Assembly: GCA_003456125.1 (NCBI GenBank)
Contig: DMPD01000012.1
Location: 3,015-12,606, forward strand
Direction: 5' to 3'
DNA length: 9,592 nt
Origin: Cyanobacteria bacterium UBA8156
GTDB lineage: Bacteria; Cyanobacteriota; Cyanobacteriia; Pseudanabaenales; Pseudanabaenaceae
Shown: positions 1 through 6,151 of the stretch, piece after piece
How positions within the stretch are numbered: the first letter of the stretch is position 1
Layout of the letters: every line of letters starts with the position of its first letter
Notes under the pieces: model-generated
Database searches by the model: none
What the model saw: the letters and a program-made list of their open reading frames with translations, nothing else
Told to the model about the DNA's origin: nothing
Made by a program: the position numbers and the translations under genes

Positions 1-39
1 TGGGCATACAGTCTTGGGCATAAAGGTAGGGGACAGGTT

Positions 40-783
40 GTGGTGGTGACGAACGGGGAACAGGCACACAAACTGGCGGAAATTGGTGCCAAGTTGCGGG
101 AGGGGCGGCAGATCAAGGCGCTGTCTTTGGATCAGATTACTTCGGCGACCCTGATCCCCGAACGGCATCTCCGGGCGATCGAAGAAGGGGATATGTCGGT
201 GTTACCGGAACCCGTCTACATTCAGGGGTTTATTCGCAAGTACGGGAGTGCCGTGGGGTTGGAAGACTTGGCCGAACAGTTTCCCTTGGCCGCAGAAGCC
301 GAAGTTCTGCTGCAGCCCCCATCCAAATCACCGGAACTGCGTCCATTTCATCTCTATGCGGTGTATGTGCTGATGGTGGTGGGGGCGGTCAGCTTGTTGG
401 CGGCGGTGTTCGATCCCATGCGGCGGGCGACGCCCCCCAAGCCCAACCTGGCTCCGGCGGCGGAATTGCCGGTGGAGACGCCAACCCCAACACCTCCCTC
501 AGAGCCGTTGCCGGCAGTTCCCCCCAGTGGCCTAAGTCTCGAACTGGCCGCGACCGACATTGCTTGGCTACAGGTCACGGTGGACGGTGAAATCGCCTTT
601 GAAGGGATGTTGGCTGCGGGCGAGTCCCGCACGTGGCAGGCCAAAAGCCAGTTGTCTTTCGTGGTGGGCAATGCCGGTGCGGTTCAGGCGAAGAAAAACG
701 GTCAGGAATTGCCGCCTTTGGGCGCTCCTGGCGAAGTGGTCGAGCAAAACTTTACGCTGGACGAAGCTCCTGCTTCCCCTTAG
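40..783 (+). CDS. rodZ: RodZ-like membrane protein (HTH domain, one membrane segment, DUF4115)
   Basis: Bitopic inner-membrane protein of the RodZ type. In other bacteria RodZ links the MreB cytoskeleton to the cell-wall elongation machinery. Residues about 12-72 form the Xre/Cro-like helix-turn-helix domain, ending in the family signature LPEPVYIQGFIRKY (residues 55-68). Residues about 104-124 are a single hydrophobic membrane segment. Residues 132-163 are a Pro/Thr/Ala-rich linker. Residues about 166-240 resemble the RodZ C-terminal beta domain (DUF4115), which would lie in the periplasm. I take the GTG at 40 because an AGGTAGGGG-like ribosome-binding stretch lies about 8 bases upstream; GTG codons at 43 and 46 are alternatives. 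The frame stays open to base 1, so an upstream start cannot be excluded. pgeF follows after 4 bases. The RodZ family call is firm; a role in cell shape is inferred from the family. Confidence 0.88.
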   Translation: MVVTNGEQAHKLAEIGAKLREGRQIKALSLDQITSATLIPERHLRAIEEGDMSVLPEPVYIQGFIRKYGSAVGLEDLAEQFPLAAEAEVLLQPPSKSPELRPFHLYAVYVLMVVGAVSLLAAVFDPMRRATPPKPNLAPAAELPVETPTPTPPSEPLPAVPPSGLSLELAATDIAWLQVTVDGEIAFEGMLAAGESRTWQAKSQLSFVVGNAGAVQAKKNGQELPPLGAPGEVVEQNFTLDEAPASP

Positions 784-787
784 CAAT

Positions 788-1495
788 ATGTGGCACTGGC
801 AAGACGGGGTTCTGCACTGCGACTTGTTGGCCCCCTGGCCCCATGGCTTTTTTACGCGGCATCACGGCGATCCGGAAACCCTCACGTCTTGGCTGCCCAG
901 CGATCGCCGTTGCTATGCGAAACAGGTTCACGGCGATCGCACGGTGGAGGGCCCCTGGCCAGAGGAAACGCTCCGACCGGAAGCGGATGGGGTCGCAATC
1001 CAGCGACCGCGGGTGTCGGCTTGGGTGTGTACGGCGGATTGTGTGCCGGTACTGGTGGGCGATCGCCGCCGGGGATGGGCGGCGGCGGTGCATTCTGGGT
1101 GGCGGGGTACCACGGCCGATATTCTAGGCAAATTGTTGCAGCGGTGGCAACAGCAGGGCAGTGCGCCGGCGGATTGGCGGATTGCCCTGGGGCCCGCCAT
1201 TTCGGGAGCGGTTTATCAGGTACCCCAGTCCTTGGCCACAGCCGCCACGGCGGTTCTGCGGCAATCGGTGGGCATTGCGGCCGACTCCGAACCGGATAAA
1301 TGTCGGTTGGATTTGCGGGTGGTGTTGCAACAGCGCTTGCTGGAAATGGGTTTGGCCGCAACCCAGGTGGCGATCGCCCCCCACTGCACCCTGTCGGAGC
1401 CGGAACGGTTTTATTCCTACCGCCGGCATTGCCTCCTGGGGGGCGATCGGGGCCTCCAATGGTCGGGGATTGTGGCGATCGCCCCGGAAAATTAG
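788..1495 (+). CDS. pgeF: Purine nucleoside phosphorylase of the PgeF/YfiH (laccase-domain) family
   Basis: Cytoplasmic enzyme of the former 'polyphenol oxidase/laccase domain' family DUF152. Characterised members phosphorolyse adenosine and inosine and deaminate adenosine; the E. coli member corrects a peptidoglycan precursor error. The family blocks are present in order: KQVHGD (residues 45-50), CTADCVPVLV (81-90), VHSGWRGT (101-108), LGPAISGAVYQV (134-145) and the C-terminal APHCT...FYSYRRH block (197-214). The expected metal/catalytic triad is visible as His48, Cys85 and His102. The length of 235 residues is near the family norm. The same frame is open 76 codons further upstream, but that part lies inside the rodZ-like gene and has no family similarity, so ATG 788 is chosen. 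The gene starts 4 bases after the rodZ-like stop with no clear Shine-Dalgarno, which suggests translational coupling. Its stop overlaps the stop of the opposing GH19 gene. Confidence 0.95.
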   Translation: MWHWQDGVLHCDLLAPWPHGFFTRHHGDPETLTSWLPSDRRCYAKQVHGDRTVEGPWPEETLRPEADGVAIQRPRVSAWVCTADCVPVLVGDRRRGWAAAVHSGWRGTTADILGKLLQRWQQQGSAPADWRIALGPAISGAVYQVPQSLATAATAVLRQSVGIAADSEPDKCRLDLRVVLQQRLLEMGLAATQVAIAPHCTLSEPERFYSYRRHCLLGGDRGLQWSGIVAIAPEN

Positions 1496-2730
1496 GCCAA
1501 AACCCGTTGGGCGCGGGCCAGGTAATTTTGGCGATCGGCGAGGCCGTTGTAGCCGCCGTTGATGCGTCGGGTAATGGTGTGCACATCATCGCGATCGGCA
1601 TGGGCATTCAGGCGACGGCTGCTCCAAAACCAGCCGGCACTGCGGGTCGCCAGGTCTGCCTCCCCCAGCCGGGTAGGATTGGTCAATAAATCGACACCCA
1701 GAGCGCGGCCAGCTTCGGCGTAGTTGGCGCGGCCTGTGACCTGAATTAACCCCCGCCCCTTAAAGCGGCGACCGTCTCCCGGTTGGGTATTGCCCAAGTC
1801 CAATCTTCCTTCGTAAGCCGCACCGGAAGCGTATTCTTCGGTGGCCCGAAACCCGTCGCTTTCATGGGCCACCTGGGCCAAAAAATGGGCGATCCGCAAC
1901 GGCGTGTCGATTTGATATTCCCGCAGGGTGCGATTCAGGTGGGGCAGCAATTGGGCCAGCTGGGCCACGGGTGTTGCCGGGGCGATCGCTTGGAGTTGGG
2001 CTTGGGTCAGGAGGTCGGGGGTGGCGGTGGGGTACAACCCGATGTAGGGGGGCTGACCCACCGGCCGCGGCGGCAAGCCGTTCAACAGACGCAGGGTGCG
2101 ATCGATTTGGGCATCCACCGGTAGCTCGCCACCGGTCAATTCCCGTACCAGTCGTTGCAGTTGTTGCCCCACAAACCGCCGTTGTTCGGTTAGGGTGCCC
2201 GCATTCAACAATCCCTCGTAGGGCCGCCGATCCAACGGCCGGAGGGGCAATCCCCGCAAACTCCGCAACAGGCTATCGGCAATTTCGTCTTGGGGCCCCA
2301 GGTTTCCGGTGAGGCCGGTCAACAGTTGCAAGAGGCGATCGCCCGCCTGTTGTCGCCATTGGCTGGGGGTCGCCGGGGGAAACAATCCCATGTAGGGGGG
2401 GCGGTTGGTCGGTCGCTGGGGCAGGCGGCTCAGGGCGCGCAGAGCATCATCGATTTCGGCATCGAGGGGGTGCTCTTCCCCGATGGGCAGTCCCGGCACC
2501 AAGGCAAACAACAGATCGGCGGCTTGTTGTCGCCACACCGACAGGGAAGCTGGTGGAAACAACCCGGCGTAGGGGGGACGGCTGGCGGGCCGGGGCGGCA
2601 GATTTCGCAGCATCCGCAGCAAATCGTCCACCGCTTCATCTTGGGGGGTAGCCCCGATTTTTGGCACGAGAAACCGCAAACTGGCCGCCGCCTGTTGCCG
2701 CCATTGCCCCAATTGCTCGGAACGATTCAC
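1492..2730 (-). CDS. GH19 chitinase/lysozyme-like protein with four N-terminal repeats
   Basis: A 412-residue two-part protein. Residues about 240-412 are a glycoside hydrolase family 19 domain of the bacterial/phage lysozyme-like type. It has AHFLAQVAHESDGFRATEE (residues 281-299), with Glu290 as the likely general acid and Glu298 or Glu299 as candidate second acid; RFKGRGLIQVTGRANY (322-337); and ITRRINGGYNGLADRQNY (386-403). The substrate would be chitin or peptidoglycan glycan. Residues 9-239 are four imperfect repeats of 56-59 residues that I do not recognise. No signal peptide or membrane segment is visible, so export is unclear. The start is GTG, with a very strong AGGAGG ribosome-binding site 6 bases upstream that overlaps the stop codon of the preceding flavoprotein gene. 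It appears to be the last gene of the clpS-rsmD-reductase unit. The catalytic domain call is firm; target and location are not. Confidence 0.9.
   Translation of the reverse strand: MNRSEQLGQWRQQAAASLRFLVPKIGATPQDEAVDDLLRMLRNLPPRPASRPPYAGLFPPASLSVWRQQAADLLFALVPGLPIGEEHPLDAEIDDALRALSRLPQRPTNRPPYMGLFPPATPSQWRQQAGDRLLQLLTGLTGNLGPQDEIADSLLRSLRGLPLRPLDRRPYEGLLNAGTLTEQRRFVGQQLQRLVRELTGGELPVDAQIDRTLRLLNGLPPRPVGQPPYIGLYPTATPDLLTQAQLQAIAPATPVAQLAQLLPHLNRTLREYQIDTPLRIAHFLAQVAHESDGFRATEEYASGAAYEGRLDLGNTQPGDGRRFKGRGLIQVTGRANYAEAGRALGVDLLTNPTRLGEADLATRSAGWFWSSRRLNAHADRDDVHTITRRINGGYNGLADRQNYLARAQRVLA
2014..2706 (-). repeat. Four tandem protein repeats of about 58 residues inside the GH19 gene
   Basis: The repeat copies cover residues 9-64 (bases 2539-2706), 65-123 (2362-2538), 124-181 (2188-2361) and 182-239 (2014-2187). 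Each opens with a helix-like block resembling WRQQAxxxLxxLV, passes an acidic D-x-x-I/V-D block and an LRxLxxLPxRP block, and closes with RPPYxGLFPPAT. The conserved Tyr lies at residues 54, 113, 171 and 229, giving spacings of 59, 58 and 58. Copies 1 and 2 are most alike. Copies 3 and 4 have lost FPP or the opening Trp. This pattern fits old intragenic duplication with divergence. The function is unknown; a cell-wall or glycan-binding role is only a guess from its position before a GH19 domain. Confidence 0.85.
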
Positions 2731-2735
2731 CGCAA

Positions 2736-2741
2736 GCCTCC
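2736..2741 (-). promoter_or_regulatory. Strong ribosome-binding site AGGAGG for the GH19 gene
   Basis: On the minus strand the sequence reads CGATAGGAGGCTTGCG followed by GTG. The AGGAGG begins inside the TAG stop of the upstream reductase gene and sits 6 bases before the GTG. It fixes the start of the GH19 gene and implies that translation of the two genes is linked. It is the best Shine-Dalgarno match I saw in the window. Confidence 0.8.
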
Positions 2742-3892
2742 TATCGCATCCCTGGCAACAAACCTTGGGTCAACCGCTTGACTGCGGCTCCCGCTACATC
2801 CTGGTACCGCAATTCCCCGCTCAAAATTTGCCCCATGCGCTTGGTGGCCGCCGGCCGTTTCACCCCCACTTTGTAGGCAAACCCCGGCATCCGGTAAAAC
2901 ACTGCCGCAATCCGCTTCGCCCACTCCATGTCTTCACCCCATTGCCGCTGCACTTCCTCGCTGTAACGGCCTAGGGCTTCCGCATCACCCGCCAAAGCCC
3001 GATCGATTGCCTGGGCCGCCAGCACCCCCGTCAACAACGCCGGCCGAATGCCCTCTGCGGTAAACGGATCGACCACACAGGCTGCTTCCCCCGCCAGCAC
3101 CGCCCCCTCCGTGTGGAGTTTTTGCGGGCCGTCCCACAGGCACAGGGGATGGCCGTACTGGGTGATGGTGCGGGTATCAATGCCAAAGGTTTCGGCGTAG
3201 CGCGCGGCCACCTCCTTCAGGTTTTGCTTCTCTCCCCCCAAAAAAGTGCCGCTGCCGATGGAGTACCCATCCGCCTTCGGAAAATTCCAGATGTAGCCGT
3301 TGGCGATCGCGCCAAAGTCAAAATGGGCGGCACGGGTATCGTGGTTGGCGGCCGGCGCTTCCACCTCCAAGGCGGCCCCCATTCGCCGTTTCCGCTCCTT
3401 AAACCCCAACCACTTGGCCGTGGAACCCCGCGCCCCATCGGCCCCAATCAAAAATCGCGCGGCGATTTCTTCCCCCTCGGCCAATTGCACCCACCAGCGA
3501 TCGCCCTCCCGCCGCAAACCGGTGACCGCCGTCCCCTCCCGCAGGGTGGCCCCCTGGTTTTGGGCCTGTTGGATCAAAAAATGGTCGAAGACATTGCGGC
3601 GCACCATCCACACCGGCTCACTGGTTTCGAGGGGGGCGATTTGCGGGTCGCCGCTCTGCCAGGTGTAGCGAATTTGTTGCACCTTCAGGGAAATGGCCGG
3701 GGCAAAGTCAAAGTCAAACCACTGCTGCACCTGGGGGGAGACCCCGCCCCCACAGGGCTTGTACCGGGGCAACGGCTCCCGCTCCAACACCAACACGTTG
3801 CGTCCGGCCTTCGCCAAATGGTAAGCCGCCGCTCCGCCTGCCGGCCCGGCCCCCACCACAATCCCGTCGTACATGCCCCCTCGCAATGCCAT
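2741..3892 (-). CDS. Geranylgeranyl-reductase-family FAD-dependent oxidoreductase
   Basis: FAD-binding oxidoreductase of the geranylgeranyl reductase family (TIGR02032-like), whose members reduce isoprenoid double bonds or carry out related flavin chemistry. Visible motifs are the dinucleotide-binding GAGPAG (residues 14-19) with a strand-ending Glu37, PCGGGVSP (46-53), the second flavin motif GADGARG (150-156), and GEAACVVDPFTAEGIRP (268-284). The sequence is close to a conserved cyanobacterial paralog that is distinct from ChlP, the chlorophyll phytyl-chain reductase, so I do not assign that name. The substrate is unknown. ATG 3892 has AAGGA 5 bases upstream, overlapping the rsmD stop. An internal ATG at 3874 also has a GAGGGGG stretch before it and matches where homologs usually begin, so the first six residues may not be translated. 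It lies 8 bases after rsmD and 10 bases before the GH19 gene. Confidence 0.9.
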   Translation of the reverse strand: MALRGGMYDGIVVGAGPAGGAAAYHLAKAGRNVLVLEREPLPRYKPCGGGVSPQVQQWFDFDFAPAISLKVQQIRYTWQSGDPQIAPLETSEPVWMVRRNVFDHFLIQQAQNQGATLREGTAVTGLRREGDRWWVQLAEGEEIAARFLIGADGARGSTAKWLGFKERKRRMGAALEVEAPAANHDTRAAHFDFGAIANGYIWNFPKADGYSIGSGTFLGGEKQNLKEVAARYAETFGIDTRTITQYGHPLCLWDGPQKLHTEGAVLAGEAACVVDPFTAEGIRPALLTGVLAAQAIDRALAGDAEALGRYSEEVQRQWGEDMEWAKRIAAVFYRMPGFAYKVGVKRPAATKRMGQILSGELRYQDVAGAAVKRLTQGLLPGMR

Positions 3893-3900
3893 CTGGATCC

Positions 3901-4428
3901 TTATAGCACGGGCTCGTAAAAGGCGATCGCGGTTTCGCCGTAGGTGCGCCCCTCCACCGGGGTCAACGCCACCGCCGCCGGCAAAACTTGCGATCGCCGA
4001 TGCTCCACGGCCATTTGTCCCCCGGGCGCCAAACCGGGGGCGATCGCCGCCAACACCGGTTCGTACAAATCACTGTCGTAGGGGGGGTCAAAGTAAATCA
4101 AATCAAAGGGGGGGAGCGCCAACACCTTGCTGAGCATCTTTCGCACATCGCCACACCAAACCTCGCGATCGCCCGGTAAAGTCTGCCAATTTTCCCGAAT
4201 CAGCCGACAGGCCGCCGGGGCTTTCTCGATCGCCAAAGCGAAGGTCGCCCCCAGCACCAGGGCTTGCCCCCCCATCGCTCCCGAACCCGCACACAGATCG
4301 AGCCACCGCGCCCCGCGTACCCGCTCCCGCCAAATGTTGAACAGGGCCTCCCGCACCCGAGCGGGGGTAGGTCGGGTAGCCAACCCCGGCAGCGTTTTGA
4401 ACCGGTGACTCCCCAATCGCATCCCCAT
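3901..4428 (-). CDS. rsmD: 16S rRNA (guanine(966)-N2)-methyltransferase RsmD
   Basis: SAM-dependent methyltransferase that modifies G966 of 16S rRNA in the small ribosomal subunit. From ATG 4428 the protein has 175 residues, normal for RsmD. Diagnostic segments are the N-terminal substrate-binding stretch LPGLATRPTPARVREALFNI (residues 13-32), SAM motif I DLCAGSGAMG (44-53) and the catalytic amino-methyltransferase motif DPPY (114-117). The frame is open a further 29 codons upstream, but those run into clpS and do not look like family sequence. The ATG at 4428 overlaps the clpS TGA stop as TGATG, a classic coupling arrangement. A second ATG two codons later is possible. The CAGSGAMG glycine motif with Cys, rather than the more usual Phe-Ala or Tyr-Ala form, fits cyanobacterial RsmD as I recall it. 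Confidence 0.94.
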   Translation of the reverse strand: MGMRLGSHRFKTLPGLATRPTPARVREALFNIWRERVRGARWLDLCAGSGAMGGQALVLGATFALAIEKAPAACRLIRENWQTLPGDREVWCGDVRKMLSKVLALPPFDLIYFDPPYDSDLYEPVLAAIAPGLAPGGQMAVEHRRSQVLPAAVALTPVEGRTYGETAIAFYEPVL

Positions 4429-4766
4429 CAGGCTGGTTCCAAAGGAGCCATGGTTAGCTTTTCGTGGCGAAGCTGGGCATGGTACAACTCCGCCGGCTCT
4501 AGGGGGCCCACCCACACCACCGCCAACCCTTCAAAATGAACCCGATTGGTCAACTCCCAGGCCAAAGCCTCCGTCATCCCCGGAATGTACTTCAGCAAAC
4601 AAGAGGCCACATGCTCAAACGTATTGAAATCATCGTTGAGCACAATCACCTTGTAGTTGGGATAGGGTTTGCGAACCACCTCCTGCACCGTGGCGCGATC
4701 GCCCTCCACTACCGGCGCTATGGCCCGCTTTTCCTTTCTTTGCAGAGCTGGGATCATCGGCTTCAT
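4428..4766 (-). CDS. clpS: Clp protease adaptor ClpS, cyanobacterial ClpS2-like
   Basis: Adaptor that binds N-degron substrates and delivers them to the ClpC/ClpP protease in the cytoplasm. The ClpS core covers residues about 36-110. It holds the N-terminal-amine-binding stretch LNDDFNTFEHV (residues 43-53, with Asn44, Asp45 and Asp46), KYIPGMT (59-65), the conserved His in NRVHFEGLAVVW (His77), and AELYHAQL (92-99). The NDDFNTFEHV / HFEGLAVVW pattern fits the cyanobacterial ClpS2 paralog better than ClpS1, going by remembered sequences; ClpS2 has altered N-terminal residue preference. The first 30 residues are not conserved. ATG 4766 has GGAG directly abutting it, which is too close. ATG 4757, three codons later, has that GGAG at a normal distance and may be the real start. 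The gene overlaps rsmD by one base through TGATG. Confidence 0.93.
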   Translation of the reverse strand: MKPMIPALQRKEKRAIAPVVEGDRATVQEVVRKPYPNYKVIVLNDDFNTFEHVASCLLKYIPGMTEALAWELTNRVHFEGLAVVWVGPLEPAELYHAQLRHEKLTMAPLEPA

Positions 4767-4798
4767 CTCCAGACCATGAACTCTCCGTACCGCCTTTT

Positions 4799-4838
4799 GC
4801 TCCCCTCCCCCCTTTGGGAGAGGGTTTGGGGGTGAGGG
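4799..4838 (-). repeat. C-rich dispersed repeat with a hairpin, just after the ndhN stop
   Basis: The 40-base element starts one base after the ndhN TAA. On the minus strand it reads CCCTCACCCCCAAACCC, then a hairpin. On the plus strand the arms CCCTCCCCC (4803-4811) and GGGAGAGGG (4816-4824) pair at 8 of 9 positions around a 4-base loop. A partial second copy follows rpmF at 9573 in the same orientation relative to its gene, matching 18 of 20 bases. No U-run follows, so it is not a standard intrinsic terminator. It could act in mRNA 3'-end stabilisation or processing. Similar C/G-rich intergenic repeats are familiar from cyanobacterial genomes, from memory. It fills most of the 73-base gap between ndhN and clpS. 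Confidence 0.7.
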
Positions 4839-4839
4839 A

Positions 4840-5286
4840 TTACCGGAGGAGTTGCGTCAAGGGCTGCCACTGCACTTCGCGATCGCTCCCCACTTCGATC
4901 GCAATTTTCACTTTCGGCATTTGCTGGGGAATGGCACTAAGGGCCGCCAATTCTGCCTGCGAGAGATACCCCCCTTCCATCGCCCAGACCACCAACCCCT
5001 TGGACTTGGCCGGCAACGCCGACAGGCGGTATTGAATTGGGGGGGGGATAAAGTAGCGCCGCACCTCCTGTTTGCCCAGGTGGGGGGGCCGCACGCCGTG
5101 CACCCCCGTCAAATAAGCCGAAACATCCCCCAACCCCCGGGCACTCAAAAACAAAATGTCGTAGCCGGCATTCCGCAGCCGCCGCTGGTATCGACCTTCG
5201 TAGCCCCCCTCGGGCGGCACCCGCAGGGCGATCGCCCCATGGGTTTCCAGATCACGCACAATTTGGTCTCCAGCAATCAAGGGCAT
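4840..5286 (-). CDS. ndhN: NAD(P)H-quinone oxidoreductase subunit N
   Basis: Peripheral-arm subunit of the cyanobacterial/chloroplast-type NDH-1 complex on the thylakoid membrane. This complex takes part in cyclic electron flow, respiration and CO2 uptake. NdhN is an oxygenic-phototroph-specific subunit. The recognisable core is EGGYEGRYQRRLRNAGY (residues 26-42), ARGLGDVSAYLTGVHGVRPP (49-68), YFIPPPIQYRL (78-88), LPAKSKGLVVWAMEGGYLS (91-109) and the C-terminal IPQQMPKVKIAIEVGSDR (119-136). At 148 residues it is slightly shorter than members I remember (about 155-160). The shortfall appears to be a loop after HLGK (residues 69-72), where homologs carry a few extra residues before the YY.PP strand. 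ATG 5286 has only a distant GGAG about 10 bases upstream. hpf ends 74 bases upstream, so ndhN may be read from its own promoter or through hpf. Confidence 0.95.
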   Translation of the reverse strand: MPLIAGDQIVRDLETHGAIALRVPPEGGYEGRYQRRLRNAGYDILFLSARGLGDVSAYLTGVHGVRPPHLGKQEVRRYFIPPPIQYRLSALPAKSKGLVVWAMEGGYLSQAELAALSAIPQQMPKVKIAIEVGSDREVQWQPLTQLLR

Positions 5287-5301
5287 GGCTTTGGCACTCC
5301 G

Positions 5302-5331
5302 TTGGGTGTCTCTAAAGTTTGGATGTCTCTA
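5302..5331 (-). repeat. Pair of 13-base direct repeats upstream of ndhN
   Basis: TTGGGTGTCTCTA (5302-5314) and TTGGATGTCTCTA (5319-5331) on the plus strand differ at one base and start 17 bases apart. Directly beyond, TCTCTACTTAGAG (5326-5338) holds the second copy's TCTCTA facing an inverted TAGAG. The elements lie 16-52 bases upstream of the ndhN ATG, in the hpf-ndhN gap. That position allows an operator or a 5'-leader RNA element. I see no convincing -10/-35 pair in the same gap. Confidence 0.5.
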
Positions 5332-5360
5332 CTTAGAGTACCGCAGGCGGACGGGACAGG

Positions 5361-5936
5361 CTACCCCTTGTGATGGCCGTTGTTGTGGGGCTGAATCAAA
5401 CCATAACCGCCGTGATTCCGTTCATAAATCACATTAATTTCACCCGTGGCCCCATTGCGGAACACGAAAAAGTCGTGATCCACCAACTCCAATTGTTCCA
5501 CTGCCTCATCCACGCTCATCGGCGGCATCGAAAAATACTTGTTGCGAATCACTTGGGCTGGCAACTCGGGCGCACTGGGGCTGGGGGGAGCCAAGGGCTG
5601 CTCGACCACCACCATCGCAGTTTTGTCGGGGGTACGGCTGGTTTTGCGCTCCTTAAACTTCCGCAACTTGCGGGCCAGCTTGTCCGCCACCAAATCAATG
5701 CTGGCATAGAGGTTTTCGCTCTTTTCTTCGGCCCGAATCGTGGTTCCATTGGCGTAGACCGTCACTTCCGCCGCCTGGCTCAAGGCAATGCGCGGATTCC
5801 GCGCCACCGATAGATGCACATCTACCTCCGTCGTCAGCGCCTGGAAGTGCGACACGGCTTTTGCAATCTTCTGCTCAACATACTCCCGAATCGCTTCGGT
5901 GACATCGATGTTTTTGCCATGGATAACCAGTTTCAT
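5361..5936 (-). CDS. hpf: Ribosome hibernation-promoting factor, long form (LrtA type)
   Basis: Ribosome-associated dormancy factor. The long form binds the 30S subunit and joins two 70S ribosomes into inactive 100S dimers; the cyanobacterial version is the light-repressed LrtA. Residues 1 to about 97 are the HPF/YfiA ribosome-binding domain, starting [20 protein letters not shown]. It has a basic helix [14 protein letters not shown] (residues 85-98). Residues about 99-127 are a Pro/Ser/Ala-rich linker. Residues about 128-183 are the dimerising C-terminal domain, with [20 protein letters not shown] (131-150) and [20 protein letters not shown] (154-173). The His/Asn-rich tail PHNNGHHKG is variable. 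At 191 residues it has the usual length for the long form. ATG 5936 has GAGG about 9 bases upstream. The long upstream region and its duplications fit a regulated leader, as known for lrtA. Confidence 0.96.
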   Translation of the reverse strand: MKLVIHGKNIDVTEAIREYVEQKIAKAVSHFQALTTEVDVHLSVARNPRIALSQAAEVTVYANGTTIRAEEKSENLYASIDLVADKLARKLRKFKERKTSRTPDKTAMVVVEQPLAPPSPSAPELPAQVIRNKYFSMPPMSVDEAVEQLELVDHDFFVFRNGATGEINVIYERNHGGYGLIQPHNNGHHKG

Positions 5937-6025
5937 AAGCGCTACCTCGCAAAGGGATCAAAAGGGAGTTTCTGAGAACTCGCATGTGGCTTCACAATCT
6001 GGGAGCGGCCAAGGCTTCACCCAAT

Positions 6026-6050
6026 GCCGAACCCAAACGCCGAACCCAAA
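6026..6050 (-). repeat. Tandem 12-base duplication in the probable hpf leader
   Basis: GCCGAACCCAAA occurs twice on the plus strand (6026-6037 and 6039-6050), identical and separated by a single C. On the hpf transcript each copy reads TTTGGGTTCGGC. An upstream AACCCA (minus strand of 6069-6074) is complementary to the TGGGTT in either copy, so two alternative 6-base-pair stems can form in the leader RNA. Confidence 0.75.
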
Positions 6051-6151
6051 GATGAAACCGCCCCTCTCTGGGTTTGCCCCTGGGCCACCGGGATGGGGGT
6101 AGAATTCAACATAACACCGGGGCTGGCAAAGTTAGGGAATGCTGATGGCTT

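Noticed and set aside
560..787. A 76-residue N-terminal extension of the pgeF frame
   Set aside because: It overlaps the RodZ-like gene in another frame, has no family similarity, and ATG 788 lines up with the start of the conserved domain.
882..1607. Minus-strand open frame of 241 codons opposite pgeF
   Set aside because: Low-complexity Pro/Arg-rich translation opposite a well-supported gene, with no motif or ribosome-binding site noted.
3113..3919. Plus-strand open frame of 268 codons
   Set aside because: Antisense shadow of the geranylgeranyl-reductase-family gene, which has clear motifs on the other strand.
4429..4515. N-terminal extension of RsmD by 29 residues
   Set aside because: It overlaps clpS, lacks family similarity, and the TGATG junction gives a normal 175-residue RsmD.
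5341..5350. CCGCAGGCGG palindrome after hpf as a terminator
   Set aside because: The loop would be only two bases and there is no U-run, so it is not a credible hairpin terminator.
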